Positions 42,867 through 53,427 of a stretch of DNA of 64,000 bases are shown here, piece after piece. Made by a program: the position numbers and the translations under genes. This DNA comes from Eutreptiella sp. 'Long Island Sound 2002' (taxonomy: Eukaryota > Euglenozoa > Euglenophyceae > Eutreptiales > Eutreptiaceae), in the NCBI GenBank assembly GCA_964036045.1, contig OZ038400.1, positions 9,660,976 to 9,724,975 of the forward strand, in the 5' to 3' direction. The notes below the pieces were generated by a model that saw only the letters and a list, made by a program, of their open reading frames with translations, searched no databases and was not told the origin of the DNA. Each line of letters begins with the position of its first letter. The stretch's first letter is position 1.

Positions 42867-44873
42867 TGTTGTTGTTGTTGTTGTTGTGAGGGCACCCAGC
42901 ACGTGCCGGCGGGAGAAATTGCCAGACACGCTCTCCCTGGGCAGGGCGCAAGGGAGCAGTCGGCCGGCGTCACGCTGGCCGGGCGTGTGCCGACAACGAC
43001 CGAGGGGGGGGGTGGGGGCCGCCGTGGTGTGGAGGGGGGGGGGGGTGCGCGCGTACGGAGGAGGGAGGAGCCACCTGTGGGTGTTACCCTGGAGCCCTCC
43101 CCCGCTGCGGGGGGAGGGTGACCCGACCTGTGCGTGACGGAGGTGGGGTGGGGGGGCTGGATGGAGGGACCACCTGTTCGGGGACATGCGGGGCCCCGAT
43201 TCCCCTTGCTTCCGGCCGCCGCTCCCCCACGACAGGGGAGGGGGCAATCTGCCTGGATGCCCCTGAACCGTACGAGCGCGGGCGTGGGAGGGCGCTGCCC
43301 GTTTCCTGTGGGGCCTGCACAGCACAGCTGGGTGCGGCCCTGGCGTGCGGGGGTTTCTGTGGGACCTGCACAGCACTGCGGGTGCGGCCCTGGCGTGCGG
43401 GGGTTGCTGTGGGCCTGCACAGCACAGCTGGTGCGGCCCTGGCGTGCGGGGGTTCCTGTGGGGCCTGCACAGCACTGTTGGTGCGGCCCTGGCGTGCGGG
43501 GGTTCGTGTGGGGCCTGCACAGCACTGCTGGTGCGGCCCTGGCGTGCGGGGGTGCCTGTAGGGCCTGCACAGTACAGCTGGTGCGGCCCTGGCGTGCGGG
43601 GGTGCCTGTCGGGGCTGCACAGCACAGCTGGTGCGGCCCTGGCGTGCGGGGGGTTTCTGTGGGGCCTGCACAGCACAGCCGGTGCGGCCCTGGCGTGCGG
43701 GGGTTGCTGTGGGGCCTGCACAGCACTGCCGGTGCGGCCCTGGCGTGCGGGGGTTCCTGCTGGGCCTGCACAGCACTGCTGGTGCGGCCTTGGCGTGCGG
43801 GGGTGCCTGTGGGGCTTGCACAGCACAGCCGATGCGGCCCTGGCGTGCTGGGGGCGAGGGGGGGGGGGGGGTGCAGGAGTGAGGGAGTAGGCCTGGGACC
43901 CCCGCCGGCGGCGGGGGGCCCGTAGTTGTCTTGACGTCACGGCGCGAGGTTGGTTCTCTCGCTGCACCTGTGAGGCGAAAAGGAAGGGAGGGGACTGGGA
44001 GGGAGGGGCGGCGTGTGCGGGGAGAGGGGGGGGGGGCGTGGGAGGGGCGTGTGCGCGCGTGCTCGGGGGGAAGGGGGTCGGTGCGCTCGGCCGCCAAGCG
44101 TCACCGTGTGGCCGTCCGTAGCGGGTGCGCGGCCGGGGCTGGCCAAAGTCGGCCGGGCAGCCCGGGCCGCTGCCGGTGACGGGGGGGCTGCGGACGGCGA
44201 TGGGGCCCGCACCCCGCTCGGCGGGGACGAATCCCGCCGAGCATCATCCACGGGGGCGAATCCTGGTGGAGGCGGGGGAGTGCCACACCGTCCCCTCGCG
44301 GCCGAACCGGACCGGGACGGGCCCCGCCGGAGGGACACGGGGGGCGGGCTGGGCTGGGCACCGGGGCTCCGAGGCCCGGGTCCCGGTAGTGCGTGGGCCC
44401 GCGCGTGGGAGACCGGGCGGGCCCTAGGGCTGCGGCCGGGGGGGGGAGGGGCTGGAGGGCTGTGCTGGCTCGGGGCCAAATCCCGAGAGGCCCCCGGGGG
44501 CTGGGCGAGGGCCCCCGAGGGCGGCCGCTCCTTGAGGGGGGGGGGGGGGGGGTTGCTCCCTGCCCGGGGGACGACGGGGGCTTCTCTTGAGCGAGGGGGG
44601 GGGGTGGGGGTGTATCGCCCGGTGTAGGGCCATGTCGATTCATGGCCGCGCGGCATGGGACTATATCCCCAACCCTCCGCGCCGGAGTCCCTTTTTGGGG
44701 GGGCTGGGGGGGGGGGGGGGGGGGCTGGCGGTTGTCGCGTGCACCCACCCATGCGGGGGGGGGGGTCGCCGGTGGGAGCTTCGTCCGGCTTGGCCGAAAA
44801 AACCCGGTGGCGTCCCCTGGGCTCGTGGGCCCCTTCGAGGAAGAACCTCGGATTCGCCGGGGGGGACTCCGCT
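42867..44873 (-). mobile_element. Non-autonomous unit II element, copy 1 (~2.0 kb)
   Basis: Shares about 230 bp of 3' core and the (CAA)n tail with LINE-A, but the body differs: a 50-bp minisatellite (43,300-43,850) and about 1 kb of GC-rich sequence ending, on plus, GAACCTCGGATTCGCCGGGG. No reverse transcriptase, endonuclease or other recognisable protein; long Pro/Arg/Gly-rich frames reflect base composition. Satellite lies on both sides. Confidence 0.7.
43300..43850 (+). repeat. 50-bp minisatellite in unit II copy 1, ~11 units
   Basis: Units contain GGGGCCTGCACAGCACTGCT then GGTGCGGCCCTGGCGTGCGG and end in GGGTTCCTGT, GGGTTTCTGT or GGGTGCCTGT. The same minisatellite has about 11 units in copy 2 (45,615-46,155) and about 8 in copy 3 (47,845-48,240). 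Confidence 0.95.
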
Positions 44874-45177
44874 AGGTATGGGTTACTGTGTGTATGGGGT
44901 ACTGTGTGTAGGGTATGGGGTACCGTGTGTAGGGTATGGGGTACTGTGTGTATGGGGTACTGTGTGTAGGGTATGGGGTACCGTGTGTATGGGGTATTGT
45001 GTGTAGGGTATGTGGTACTGTGTGTATGGGGTACCGTGTGTTGAGTATGGGGTACTGCGTGTTGGGTATGGGGTACTGTGTGTATGGGGTACTGTGTGTT
45101 GAGTATGGGGTACTGTGTGTATGGGGTACTGTGTGTTGAGTATGGGGTACTGCGTGTATGGGGTACTGTGTGTAGGG
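44874..45177 (+). repeat. 16/21-bp satellite, array 8
   Basis: Includes TTGAGTATGGGG variants. Ends GTGTGTAGGG directly before (TTG)n. Confidence 0.95.
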
Positions 45178-47176
45178 TTGTTGTTGTTGTTGTTGTTGTG
45201 AGGGCATCCAGCACGTGCCGGCGGGAGAAATTGCCAGACACGCTCTCCCTGGGCAGGGCGCAAGGGAGCAGTCGGCCGGCGTCACGCTGGCCGGGCGTGT
45301 GCCGACAACGACCGAGGGGGGGGGGGGGGGGCGCCGTGGTGTGGAGGGGGGGGTGCGCGCGCACGGAGGAGGGAGGAGCCACCTGTGTGTGTTACCCTTG
45401 AGCCCTCCCCCGCTGCGGGGGGGAGGGTGACCCGACCTGTGCGTGACGGAGGTGGGGTGGGGGGGCTGGATGGAGGGACCACCTGTTCGGGGACATGCGG
45501 GGCCCCGATTCCCCTTGCTTCCGGCCGCCGCTCCCCCACGACAGGGGAGGGGGCAATCTGCCTGCGTGCCCCTGAACCGTACGGCGCGGGCGTGGGAGGG
45601 CGCTGCCCGTTTCCCGTGGGGCCTGCACAGCACAGCTGGTGCGGCCCTGGCGTGCGGGGGTTTCTGTGGGGCCTGCACAGCACTGCTGGTGCGGCCCTGG
45701 CGTGCGGGGGTTGCTGTGGGGCCTGCACAGCACTGCTGGTGCGGCCCTGGCGTGCGGGGGTTCCTGCGGGGCCTGCACAGCACTGCTGGTGCGGCCCTGG
45801 CGTGCGGGGGTGCCTGTGGGGCCTGCACAGCACTGCTGGTGCGGCCCTGGCGTGCGGGGGTGCCTGTGGGGCCTGCTCAGCACTGCTGGTGCGGCCCTGG
45901 CGTGCAGGGTTCCTGTGGGGGCTGCACAGCACTGCTGGTGCGGCCCTGGCGTGCGGGGGTTTCTGTGGGGCCTGCACAGCACAGCTGGTGCGGCCCTGGC
46001 GTGCGGGGGTTGCTGTGGGGCCTGCACAGCACTGCTGGTGCGGCCCTGGCGTGCGGGGGTTCCTGTGGGGCCTGCACAGCACTGCTGGTGCGGCCCTGGC
46101 GTGCGGGGGTGCCTGTGGGGCCTGCACAGTACAGCTGGTGCGGCCCTGGCGTGCTGGGGGCGAAGGGGGGGGGGGGGCGCAGGAGTGAGGGAGTAGGCCT
46201 GGGACCCCCGCCGGCGGTGGGGGGCCCGTAGTTGTCTTGACGTCACGGCGCGAGGTTGGTTCTCTCGCTGCACCTGTGAGGCGAAAAGGAAGGGAGGGGA
46301 CCGGGAGGGAGGGGCGGCGTGTGCGGGGAGAGGGGGGGGGGGGCGTGGGAGGGGCGTGTGCGCGCGTGCTCGGGGGGAAGGGGGTCGGTGCGCTCGGCCG
46401 CCAAGCGTCACCGTGTGGCCGTCCGTAGCGGGTGCGCGGCCGGGGCTGGCCAAAGTCGGCCGGGGAGCCCGGGGCGCTGCCGGTGACGGGGGGGCTGCGG
46501 ACGGCGATGGGGCCCGCACCCCGCTCGGCGGGGACGAATCCCGCCGAGCATCATCCACGGGGGCGAATCCTGGTGGAGGCGGGGGGAGTGCCACACCGTC
46601 CCCTCGCGGCCGAACCGGACCGGGACGGGCCCCGCCGGAGGGACACCGGGGGGGCGGGCTGGGCTGGGCACCGGGGCTCCGAGGCCCGGGTCCCGGTAGT
46701 GCGTGGGCCGGCGCGTGGGAGACCGGGCGGGCCCTAGGGCTGCGGCCGGGGGGGGGAGGGGCTGGAGGGCTGTGCTGGCTCGGGGCCGAATCCCGAGAGG
46801 CCCCCGGGGGCTGGGCGAGGGCCCCCGAGGGCGGCCGCTCCTTGAGGGGGGGGGGGGGGGTTGCTCCCTGCCCGGGGGACGACGGGGGCCCCTCTTGAGC
46901 GAGGGGGGGGGCGGGCGTGTATCGCCCGGTGTAGGGCCATGTCGATTCATGGCCGCGCGGCATGGGACTATATCCCCAACCCTCCGCGCCGGAGTCCCTT
47001 TTTGGGGGGGCTGGGGGGGGGGGGGGGGGGCTGGCGGTTGTCGCGTGCACCCACCCATGCGGGGGGGGGTCGCCGGTGGGAGCTTCGTCCGGCTTGGCCG
47101 AAAAAACCCGGTGGCGTCCCCTGGGCTCGTGGGCCCCTTCGAGGAAGAACCTCGGATTCGCCGGGGGGGACTCCGC
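45178..47176 (-). mobile_element. Non-autonomous unit II element, copy 2
   Basis: Same layout as copy 1: tail and core, ~11-unit 50-bp minisatellite at 45,615-46,155, GC-rich body, same 5' end GGATTCGCCGGGG then GACTCCGCTA. Over 95% similar by eye outside G-runs. Confidence 0.75.
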
Positions 47177-47401
47177 TATACTGTGTGTAGGGTATGGGGT
47201 ACTGTGTGTATGGGCTACTGTGTGTAGGGTATGGGGTACTGTGTGTATGGGGTGCTGTGTGTTGGGTATGGGGTACTGTGTGTATGAGGTACTGTGTGTA
47301 GGGTATGGGGTACTGTGTGTATGGGGTACTATGTGTTGGGTATGGGGTACCGTGTGTATGGGGTACTGTGTGTATGGGGTACCGTGTGTAGGGTATGGGT
47401 T
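47177..47401 (+). repeat. 16/21-bp satellite, array 9
   Basis: Ends GTGTAGGGTATGGG before TTACTG(TTG)n. Its first part matches array 49,259 onward, including the ATGAGGTACTG variant. Confidence 0.95.
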
Positions 47402-49258
47402 ACTGTTGTTGTTGTTGTTGTTGTGAGGGCACCCAGCACGTGCCGGCGGGAGAAATTGCCAGACACGCTCTCCCTGGGCAGGGCGCAAGGGAGCAGTCAG
47501 CCGGCGTCACGCTGGCCGGGCGTGTGCCGACAACGACCGAGGGGGGGGGGTGGGGGCCGCCGTGGTGTGGAGGGGGGGGGGGTGCGCGCGTACGGAGGAG
47601 GGAGGAGCCACCTGTGGGTGTTACCCTGGAGCCCTCCCCCGCTGCGGGGGGGAGGGTGACCCGACCTGTGCGTGACGGAGGTGGGGTGGGGGGGCTGGAT
47701 GGAGGGACCACCTGTTCGGGGACATGCGGGGCCCCGATTCCCCTTGCTTCCGGCCGCCGCTCCCCCACGACAGGGGAGGGGGCAATCTGCCTGCGTGCCC
47801 CTGAACCGTACGAGCGCGGGCGTGGGAGGGCGCTGCCCGTTTCCCGTGGGGCCTGCATAGCACAGCTGGTGCGGCCCTGGCGTGCGGGGGTTTCTGTGGG
47901 GCCTGCACAGCACTGCTGGTGCGGCCCTGGCGTGCGGGGGTTGCTGTGGGGCCTGCACAGCACTGCTGGTGCGGCCCTGGCGTGCGGGGGTTCCTGCGGG
48001 GCCTGCACAGCACTGCTGGTGCGGCCCTGGCGTGCGGGGGTGCCTGTGGGGCCTGCACAGCACTGCTGGTGCGGCCCTGGCGTGCGGGGGTGCCTGTGGG
48101 GCCTGCTCAGCACTGCTGGTGCGGCCCTGGCGTGCAGGGGTTCCTGTGGGGCCTGCACAGCACTGCTGGTGCGGCCCTGGCGTGCGGGGGTGCCTGTGGG
48201 GCCTGCACAGTACAGCTGGTGCGGCCCTGGCGTGCTGGGGGCGAGGGGGGGGGGGGCGCAGGAGTGAGGGAGTAGGCCTGGGACCCCCGCCGGCGGTGGG
48301 GGGCCCGTAGTTGTCTTGACGTCACGGCGCGAGGTTGGTTCTCTCGCTGCACCTGTGAGGCGAAAAGGAAGGGAGGGGACCGGGAGGGAGGGGCGGCGTG
48401 TGCGGGGAGAGGGGGGGGGGGGGCGTGGGAGGGGCGTGTGCGCGCGTGCTCGGGGGGAAGGGGGTCGGTGCGCTCGGCCGCCAAGCGTCACCGTGTGGCC
48501 GTCCGTAGCGGGTGCGCGGCCGGGGCTGGCCAAAGTCGGCCGGGGAGCCCGGGGCGCTGCCGGTGACGGGGGGGGCTGCGGACGGCGATGGGGCCCGCAC
48601 CCCGCTCGGCGGGGACGAATCCCGCCGAGCATCATCCACGGGGGCGAATCCTGGTGGAGGCGGGGGGAGTGCCACACCGTCCCCTCGCGGCCGAACCGGA
48701 CCGGGACGGGCCCCGCCGGAGGGACACCGGGGGGGCGGGCTGGGCTGGGCACCGGGGCTCCGAGGCCCGGGTCCCGGTAGTGCGTGGGCCGGCGCGTGGG
48801 AGACCGGGCGGGCCCTAGGGCTGCGGCCGGGGGGGGGAGGGGCTGGAGGGCTGTGCTGGCTCGGGGCCGAATCCCGAGAGGCCCCCGGGGGCTGGGCGAG
48901 GGCCCCCGAGGGCGGCCGCTCCTTGAGGGGGGGGGGGGGTTGCTCCCTGCCCGGGGGACGACGGGGGCCCCTCTTGAGCGAGGGGGGGGGCGGGCGTGTA
49001 TCGCCCGGTGTAGGGCCATGTCGATTCATGGCCGCGCGGCATGGGACTATATCCCCAACCCTCCGCGCCGGAGTCCCTTTTTGGGGGGGCTGAGGGGGGG
49101 GGGGGGGGGGCTGGCGGTTGTCGCGTGCACCCACCCATGCGGGGGGGGGTCGCCGGTGGGAGCTTCGTCCGGCTTGGCTGAAAAAACCCGGTGGCGTCCC
49201 CTGGGCTCGTGGGCCCCTTCGAGGAAGAACCTCGGATTCGCCGGGGGGGACTCCGCTA
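47402..49258 (-). mobile_element. Non-autonomous unit II element, copy 3
   Basis: As copy 2, but with about three fewer 50-bp units (47,845-48,240). Satellite at both ends. Confidence 0.75.
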
Positions 49259-50044
49259 TACTGTGTGTAGGGTATGGGGTACCGTGTGTATGGGGTACTG
49301 TGTGTAGGGTATGGGGTACTGCGTGTATGGGGTGCTGTGTGTTGGGTATGGGGTACTGTGTGTATGAGGTACTGTGTGTAGGGTATGGGGTACTGTGTGT
49401 ATGGGGTACTATGTGTTGGGTATGGGGTACCGTGTGTATGGGGTACTGTGTGTAGGGTATGGGGTACCGTGTGTATGGGGTACTGTGTGTAGGGTATGGG
49501 GTGTTGTGTGTATGGGGTACTGTGTGTTGGGTATGGGGTACTGTGTGTTGGGTATGGGGTACTGTGTGTATGGGGTACTGTGTGTTGAGTATGGGGTACT
49601 GTGTGTATGGGGTACTGTGTGTATGGTATGGGGTACTGTTCGTATGGGGTACTGTGTGTAGGGTATGGGGTACTGTGTGTATGGGGTACTGTGTGTAGGG
49701 TATGGGGTACTGTGTGTAGGGTATGGGGTACTGTGTGTATGGGGTATTTTTGTTGTTGTTGTTGTTGTGTGTATGGTATGGGGTACTGTGTGTTGGGAAT
49801 GGGGTACTGTGTGTATGGTATGGGGTACTGTGTGTATGGGGTACTGTGTGTAGGGTATGGGGTACTGTGCGTATGGTATGGGGTACTGTGTGTATTGGGT
49901 ACTGTGTGTAGGGTATGGGGTACTGTGTGTAGGGTATGGGGTACTGTGTGTATGGGGTACTGTGTGTATGGTATGGGGTACTGTGTGTATGGGGTACCGT
50001 GTGTAGGGTATGGGGTACTGTGTGTATGGGGTACTGTGTGTTGG
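49259..50044 (+). repeat. 16/21-bp satellite, array 10, with isolated (TTG)n
   Basis: The longest array, ending about 85 bp before exon 5. It is interrupted at 49,747-49,768 by (TTG)n with no core: either a tail-only insertion or an independent microsatellite. Confidence 0.95.
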
Positions 50045-50128
50045 GATTATTTAGGGGGATCTTGCATTTGGCGTTCCTCTGCCGTTGCTATCCCCTTGTC
50101 CCTGCGGCACTCCACTCGGTCACTGCAG

Positions 50129-50315
50129 GCACTTCGAGGCCCACGTCGATGGCGTGACCCATCTGTTTGTGCCGCCGAAGGAGATCTGCCAGCGCTTGCG
50201 GGTGCAGTTCTGTTCCGTCGGCAAAGACGGGCAGGTGGTGCTGTACTCGTTGACGCAGATGGAGGCCAAGACGGTGATGGGGGGCCATCACAGCACCATC
50301 GAAGGCCTTTACTTC
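50129..50315 (+). CDS. WDR7: WDR7-like gene, exon 5 visible (WD40 blade with LFVPP motif)
   Basis: Starts phase 2 after CACTGCAG and ends phase 0 at TACTTC|GTATGT. Text: HFEAHVDGVTHLFVPPKE then RVQFCSVGKDGQVVLYSL and MGGHHSTIEGLYF. Animal WDR7 has the same succession: a GEITQLLVPP segment, a CSVASD..V.LLSL blade end, and the start of the next blade at a His pair. This gives the clearest family match in the window. Confidence 0.9.
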
Positions 50316-50867
50316 GTATGTTTGGGCTTGTGCAGCCCTTCCCCCCCCCACCCGCTGTTGTACTGCCGGCCACGCCGACCGCGGGGGTGGCGGGGAGAGG
50401 GTGGCTTTGGGGGTGCAACAGGGCGTAGGGGTGCGGGTGGCCCTGGAGGGCGATGAGGGCGGGGCCGAAGGCAAGGCCGAGGGGGAGGGTGAGGGTCACG
50501 GATGAGGGTAAGGGGCCGGAGGAGGGGAAGGAGGGGAAGGGGGATTGTGTGGGTGAGACTGAGCATCTGTGTGAGGGTGAGGGGGTGAGGCTGAGGCTGA
50601 GGGTGCGGGTGAAGGTTGAAGACTCCCGCAACAACACAACAATGCAGAAGAACAGCACGACAACGCAGCACAATCACGTAACAATACAACAACACAACAA
50701 ACAACAATGCAACTGCCCAACTCATGGAGCTAAGGGGGGGAGCTGTGTCTCCTGCAGCCCAGATGGGCTGTTTGCGCAACAGGAGCGGGAGCCCATCAGG
50801 GGCAGACCAGCCGTGAGGGGGAAAGGGGCATATGGTGGACGGCCGGGACAGCGCGTGGAGGAACAGG
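50316..50867 (+). other. Intron 5, first part
   Basis: Donor GTATGT at 50,316. Contains a (GAGGGT)-rich purine stretch (50,440-50,610) and CAACAACACAACAA-rich sequence (50,630-50,710). No gene recognised. Confidence 0.5.
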
Positions 50868-51213
50868 GCACCTGGGCCTCACGCACACAGAAACACAGCG
50901 AGGAAGGCCATAGACGGCCTGAGGACGGAGGTGTGTGGAGAGCAAACACAGTCAAACGACCCCGGCAACAACCAGCACAACCCCCAATACGCCAAATATT
51001 GGGCGCCGCTGACGCGCAAACGGCACATCCCGCCACATTCAGCACAGCCCCGGCACACCAACGACTGGGCTCCGCGAACGCGGAAACGACACCAGCAGGA
51101 GCACCGGCCGCAGCGGCCGACAGAACGCAGCGACCCGACGCAACATGCGAAGGGAAGAACGGGTGACTGTCCAGGGCCCCGTAAAGGAACAGCAACCAGA
51201 CGGAATATCACAC
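50868..51213 (+). repeat. Dispersed ~335-bp repeat, copy 2 (partner 6,208-6,543)
   Basis: Near-identical to the intron 2 copy, same orientation, with an extra ACACAGAAACACAG near the start. The open plus frame is preserved. Confidence 0.9.
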
Positions 51214-51484
51214 AGGGGGGTGAGTCAACCAGGTGGAACGCAGAACAACAGCATGACAACGCAGCACAATCACGTAACATCACAACAACACAACAATACA
51301 ACTGCCCAACTCGTGGAGCTAAGGGGGGGGCTGAGTCAAGCAGGTGGAACCCTGGCTTCGGCCCAAAACCCTGCCCCCTTGGGGGGGGGGGGCGGGGGGC
51401 TCTGCCTGCCTGACCCTTCCAATTCTTGGCATCGCATTGAATCTTTTTTCACAGCGCTCTTCCTGCAGTTGGAAGATGAGAAGT

Positions 51485-51665
51485 AACAGTCATATTAATG
51501 GTCATGCTAATAGTCGTGCTGATAGCCATCCCCATAACCATCCCAATAGTCATCCTCAAAGACATTCTGAAAGTCATCCCCATAGGCCTCCCAGTAGTGA
51601 CTCTGAAGAGTCGTCGCTATGGTCATCCCATTGGGCATCCCAATAGTCATCCCCACAGGCCCTCG
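51485..51665 (+). repeat. Degenerate ~18-bp minisatellite (CCCATAGTCAT type)
   Basis: Successive variants of CATCCCAATAGTCATCC and CATCCCCATAACCATCCC over about 180 bp. Intron 5 otherwise holds pyrimidine-rich CCGCCGTCGGTTACC repeats at 51,870-51,965, which lead into the polypyrimidine tract before exon 6. Confidence 0.75.
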
Positions 51666-52037
51666 ACACATGGTGCATGCAGTCACTACACCCCGGTCCT
51701 CCCCGCCCCCCCAATGCCAACACCGGAAACGGGAGGCACAACCAACACGAGACCATTGCACCCCTCGAGGCTACGTACTCCGTCGTGCCACGCATCATCC
51801 CCCCCAACCCCCCGGCGTTTGTTTTATCAACCACGTTTTTGTTCAACAAAACGACGACCTCTAACCGCCGTCGGTTACCCTCCCCCCGCCGTCAGTTACC
51901 CCCCAACCGCCGTCGGTCATGCCCCAACCGCCGTCCGCAGCCCTCCAACCGCCGTCGGTCGCCCGTTGGTTTGCCCTTCAAGTGCCGTCCAGTCGCGTGC
52001 CCACCGCACGAGCTGCCGCCCCCCCGCCCTCCCTCAG

Positions 52038-52244
52038 GCCACGGAGCAGGACCTAATGCTCGTGCTGTGCCAGACCGGGGCCCTGTTCATCTGGCACCTG
52101 TCGTCGGGGGTGCTGGAGCGCATCGTCAGCGGCCCCGACGCCACCGCCATGATCCAGGAGTCGGCCCGCGGCGTCAACCAGCTGATGCTGGGCGAGGGCC
52201 TGCAGGAGAAGGCCCAGCTCGGGGGCTACCATCAGCTGCTGCAG
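52038..52244 (+). CDS. WDR7: WDR7-like gene, exon 6 visible (WD40 blade)
   Basis: 69 codons, phase 0 at both ends, from CCTCAG|GCC to CTGCAG|GTGCGG. It reads ATEQDLMLVLCQTGALFIWH then LSSGVLERIVSGPDATAMI. This corresponds to the WDR7 blade D-Y-L-V-V-G-C-x-D-G-S-V-Y-V-W-Q-M-x-T-G-A-L-D-R, which closes the second propeller. The remainder (ESARGVNQLMLGEGLQEKAQ) is helical, like the linker after the propeller in WDR7. Confidence 0.9.
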
Positions 52245-53265
52245 GTGCGGCGAGGAAGGGGGGGGGGGGGCATGGCGAGCGCCAGAAGGCACGGGGCGAA
52301 GGCAGAGGGTGCGGACGGGAGACCGAGTCCGAGGCACTGCCGGTTTGCCTGCAATGCCTGGCCCTTGGCGGTCGAATCAGCCTCGAGGTCATATTTGACG
52401 AAGCTCAGCTTTTGGATCTCCTGCAACGCGGGGGCGTGGGGCTCATGACGCATGGCGTCGGCCGCCCACGCGGCGGCAGGGGGGGCCCTTCTGAGTGTCT
52501 ATTTTTTTTTCGACTTTGGTGAAAGGTGCCCAGGGCCGGTCGCTCCGGTCCGTGATCAGCCTTGATCTCTTTTCTTTGGCTGTGCATGTTGGTGCCTGCG
52601 CAATCTCCTTGATCGCAATCATCACTTGACACAACCACGTGTCACCGCACGGGGGGGGCCCTGTGTCGGGGCTGACGGCCTCGGCGGCGGCCCCTTGCCT
52701 TGACCTCTCCCCACCCCCTCCACCTCTTCTGCGGTGCCTGCGGTGCGCCCCGCGGCGCGCGGTTTGGGGGGTTGTCGTGGAACGGGGGGCGTGGCGCCCT
52801 TTGAGACCCGTGTTTTTGGATGGGGGGGGGGGTGGCCGGTGCAGCGTGTTTGTCCGTTTTGGAGGGTTGTGCCTCGCGGTTGTGCCCGTTTGACCTGCGT
52901 TCTTCACCCAAACTTGACAATCAAATTCATTAGTTATTTCATTTGCTGAATTAACAATTTCATTGAATCAATTTATTGACATCAATGAATGCGGTGCGGA
53001 CTGCACCGCAGCCAATCCCCCTTCCCCCGCGGTCACGCGTGCACAGAAGGGGCTGGCCCCCCGTCCCGCAGGACATGCGGCCCCTCCGCTCATCCCCAGC
53101 GGCCGCACAGTGCGGCGGGTCGCCCTTCACTTGTTGTTGTTGTTTGTGTGCGTGTGTGTGCGTGGGTGGGGGGGGGGGGGGGGGGCAGCAGCCACCCTGT
53201 GCCCACGGGTCCCACTGCTCCACTGCCTCATCCGACTGTCCCGCGCATGTCACCCCTGGCCACAG
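52245..53265 (+). other. Intron 6, first part, with a dispersed repeat at 52,521-52,655
   Basis: Donor GTGCGG. The segment 52,521-52,655 (GTGATCAGCCTTGATCTCTT, GGCTGTGCATG, CACGTGTCACCGCACGGGGG) recurs at 56,330-56,461. A short AT-rich patch lies at 52,915-52,990, and a G-run at 53,168-53,186. Confidence 0.6.
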
Positions 53266-53352
53266 GATGGGCCTGTCCAAAGACGCCGGGGCTCACACAT
53301 CCATCGCTCGTTGGATGAGGACTCGGAGGAGGATGCCGGTGATGCCTCTGGG
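53266..53352 (+). CDS. Candidate extra WDR7 exon (acidic, 29 codons)
   Basis: From GGCCACAG|GAT to CTCTGGG|GTGGGG, phase 0 on both sides, so including or skipping it keeps the frame. It encodes DGPVQRRRGSHIHRSLDEDS then EEDAGDASG, an acidic linker-like peptide. It fits the WDR7 position between the propeller and the HVLFFDVEALI-like segment, where the animal protein has a variable linker. Support is only codon character and splice phase; it could be chance or an alternative exon. Confidence 0.4.
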
Positions 53353-53427
53353 GTGGGGGGGGGGAGGGCCCGATTGGCAAAGTGCCAGTAATCAGTTGTT
53401 GTGAACTCTGCACATTTTTCTGAGCAT

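Larger units (their letters stand above)
15275..50128 (+). other. Intron 4, ~34.9 kb, filled with satellites and retroelements
   Basis: Donor GTATGC at 15,275; acceptor CACTGCAG ending 50,128. Exon 4 ends in phase 2 and exon 5 begins in phase 2, and the spliced text matches the WDR7 family across the join, so no exon is needed between. The contents are annotated separately. Most embedded protein remnants are on the minus strand. Confidence 0.75.

Noticed and set aside
43084-49134. Long Pro/Arg/Ala-rich frames on both strands (up to ~860 codons)
   Set aside because: They arise from GC-rich, stop-poor unit II and minisatellite DNA. Both strands are open, and copies differ by frameshifts without preserving any one frame.
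49747-49768. (TTG)n as a certain tail-only LINE insertion
   Set aside because: With no core attached it could equally be microsatellite expansion or a gene-conversion remnant. It is therefore mentioned only as a possibility.
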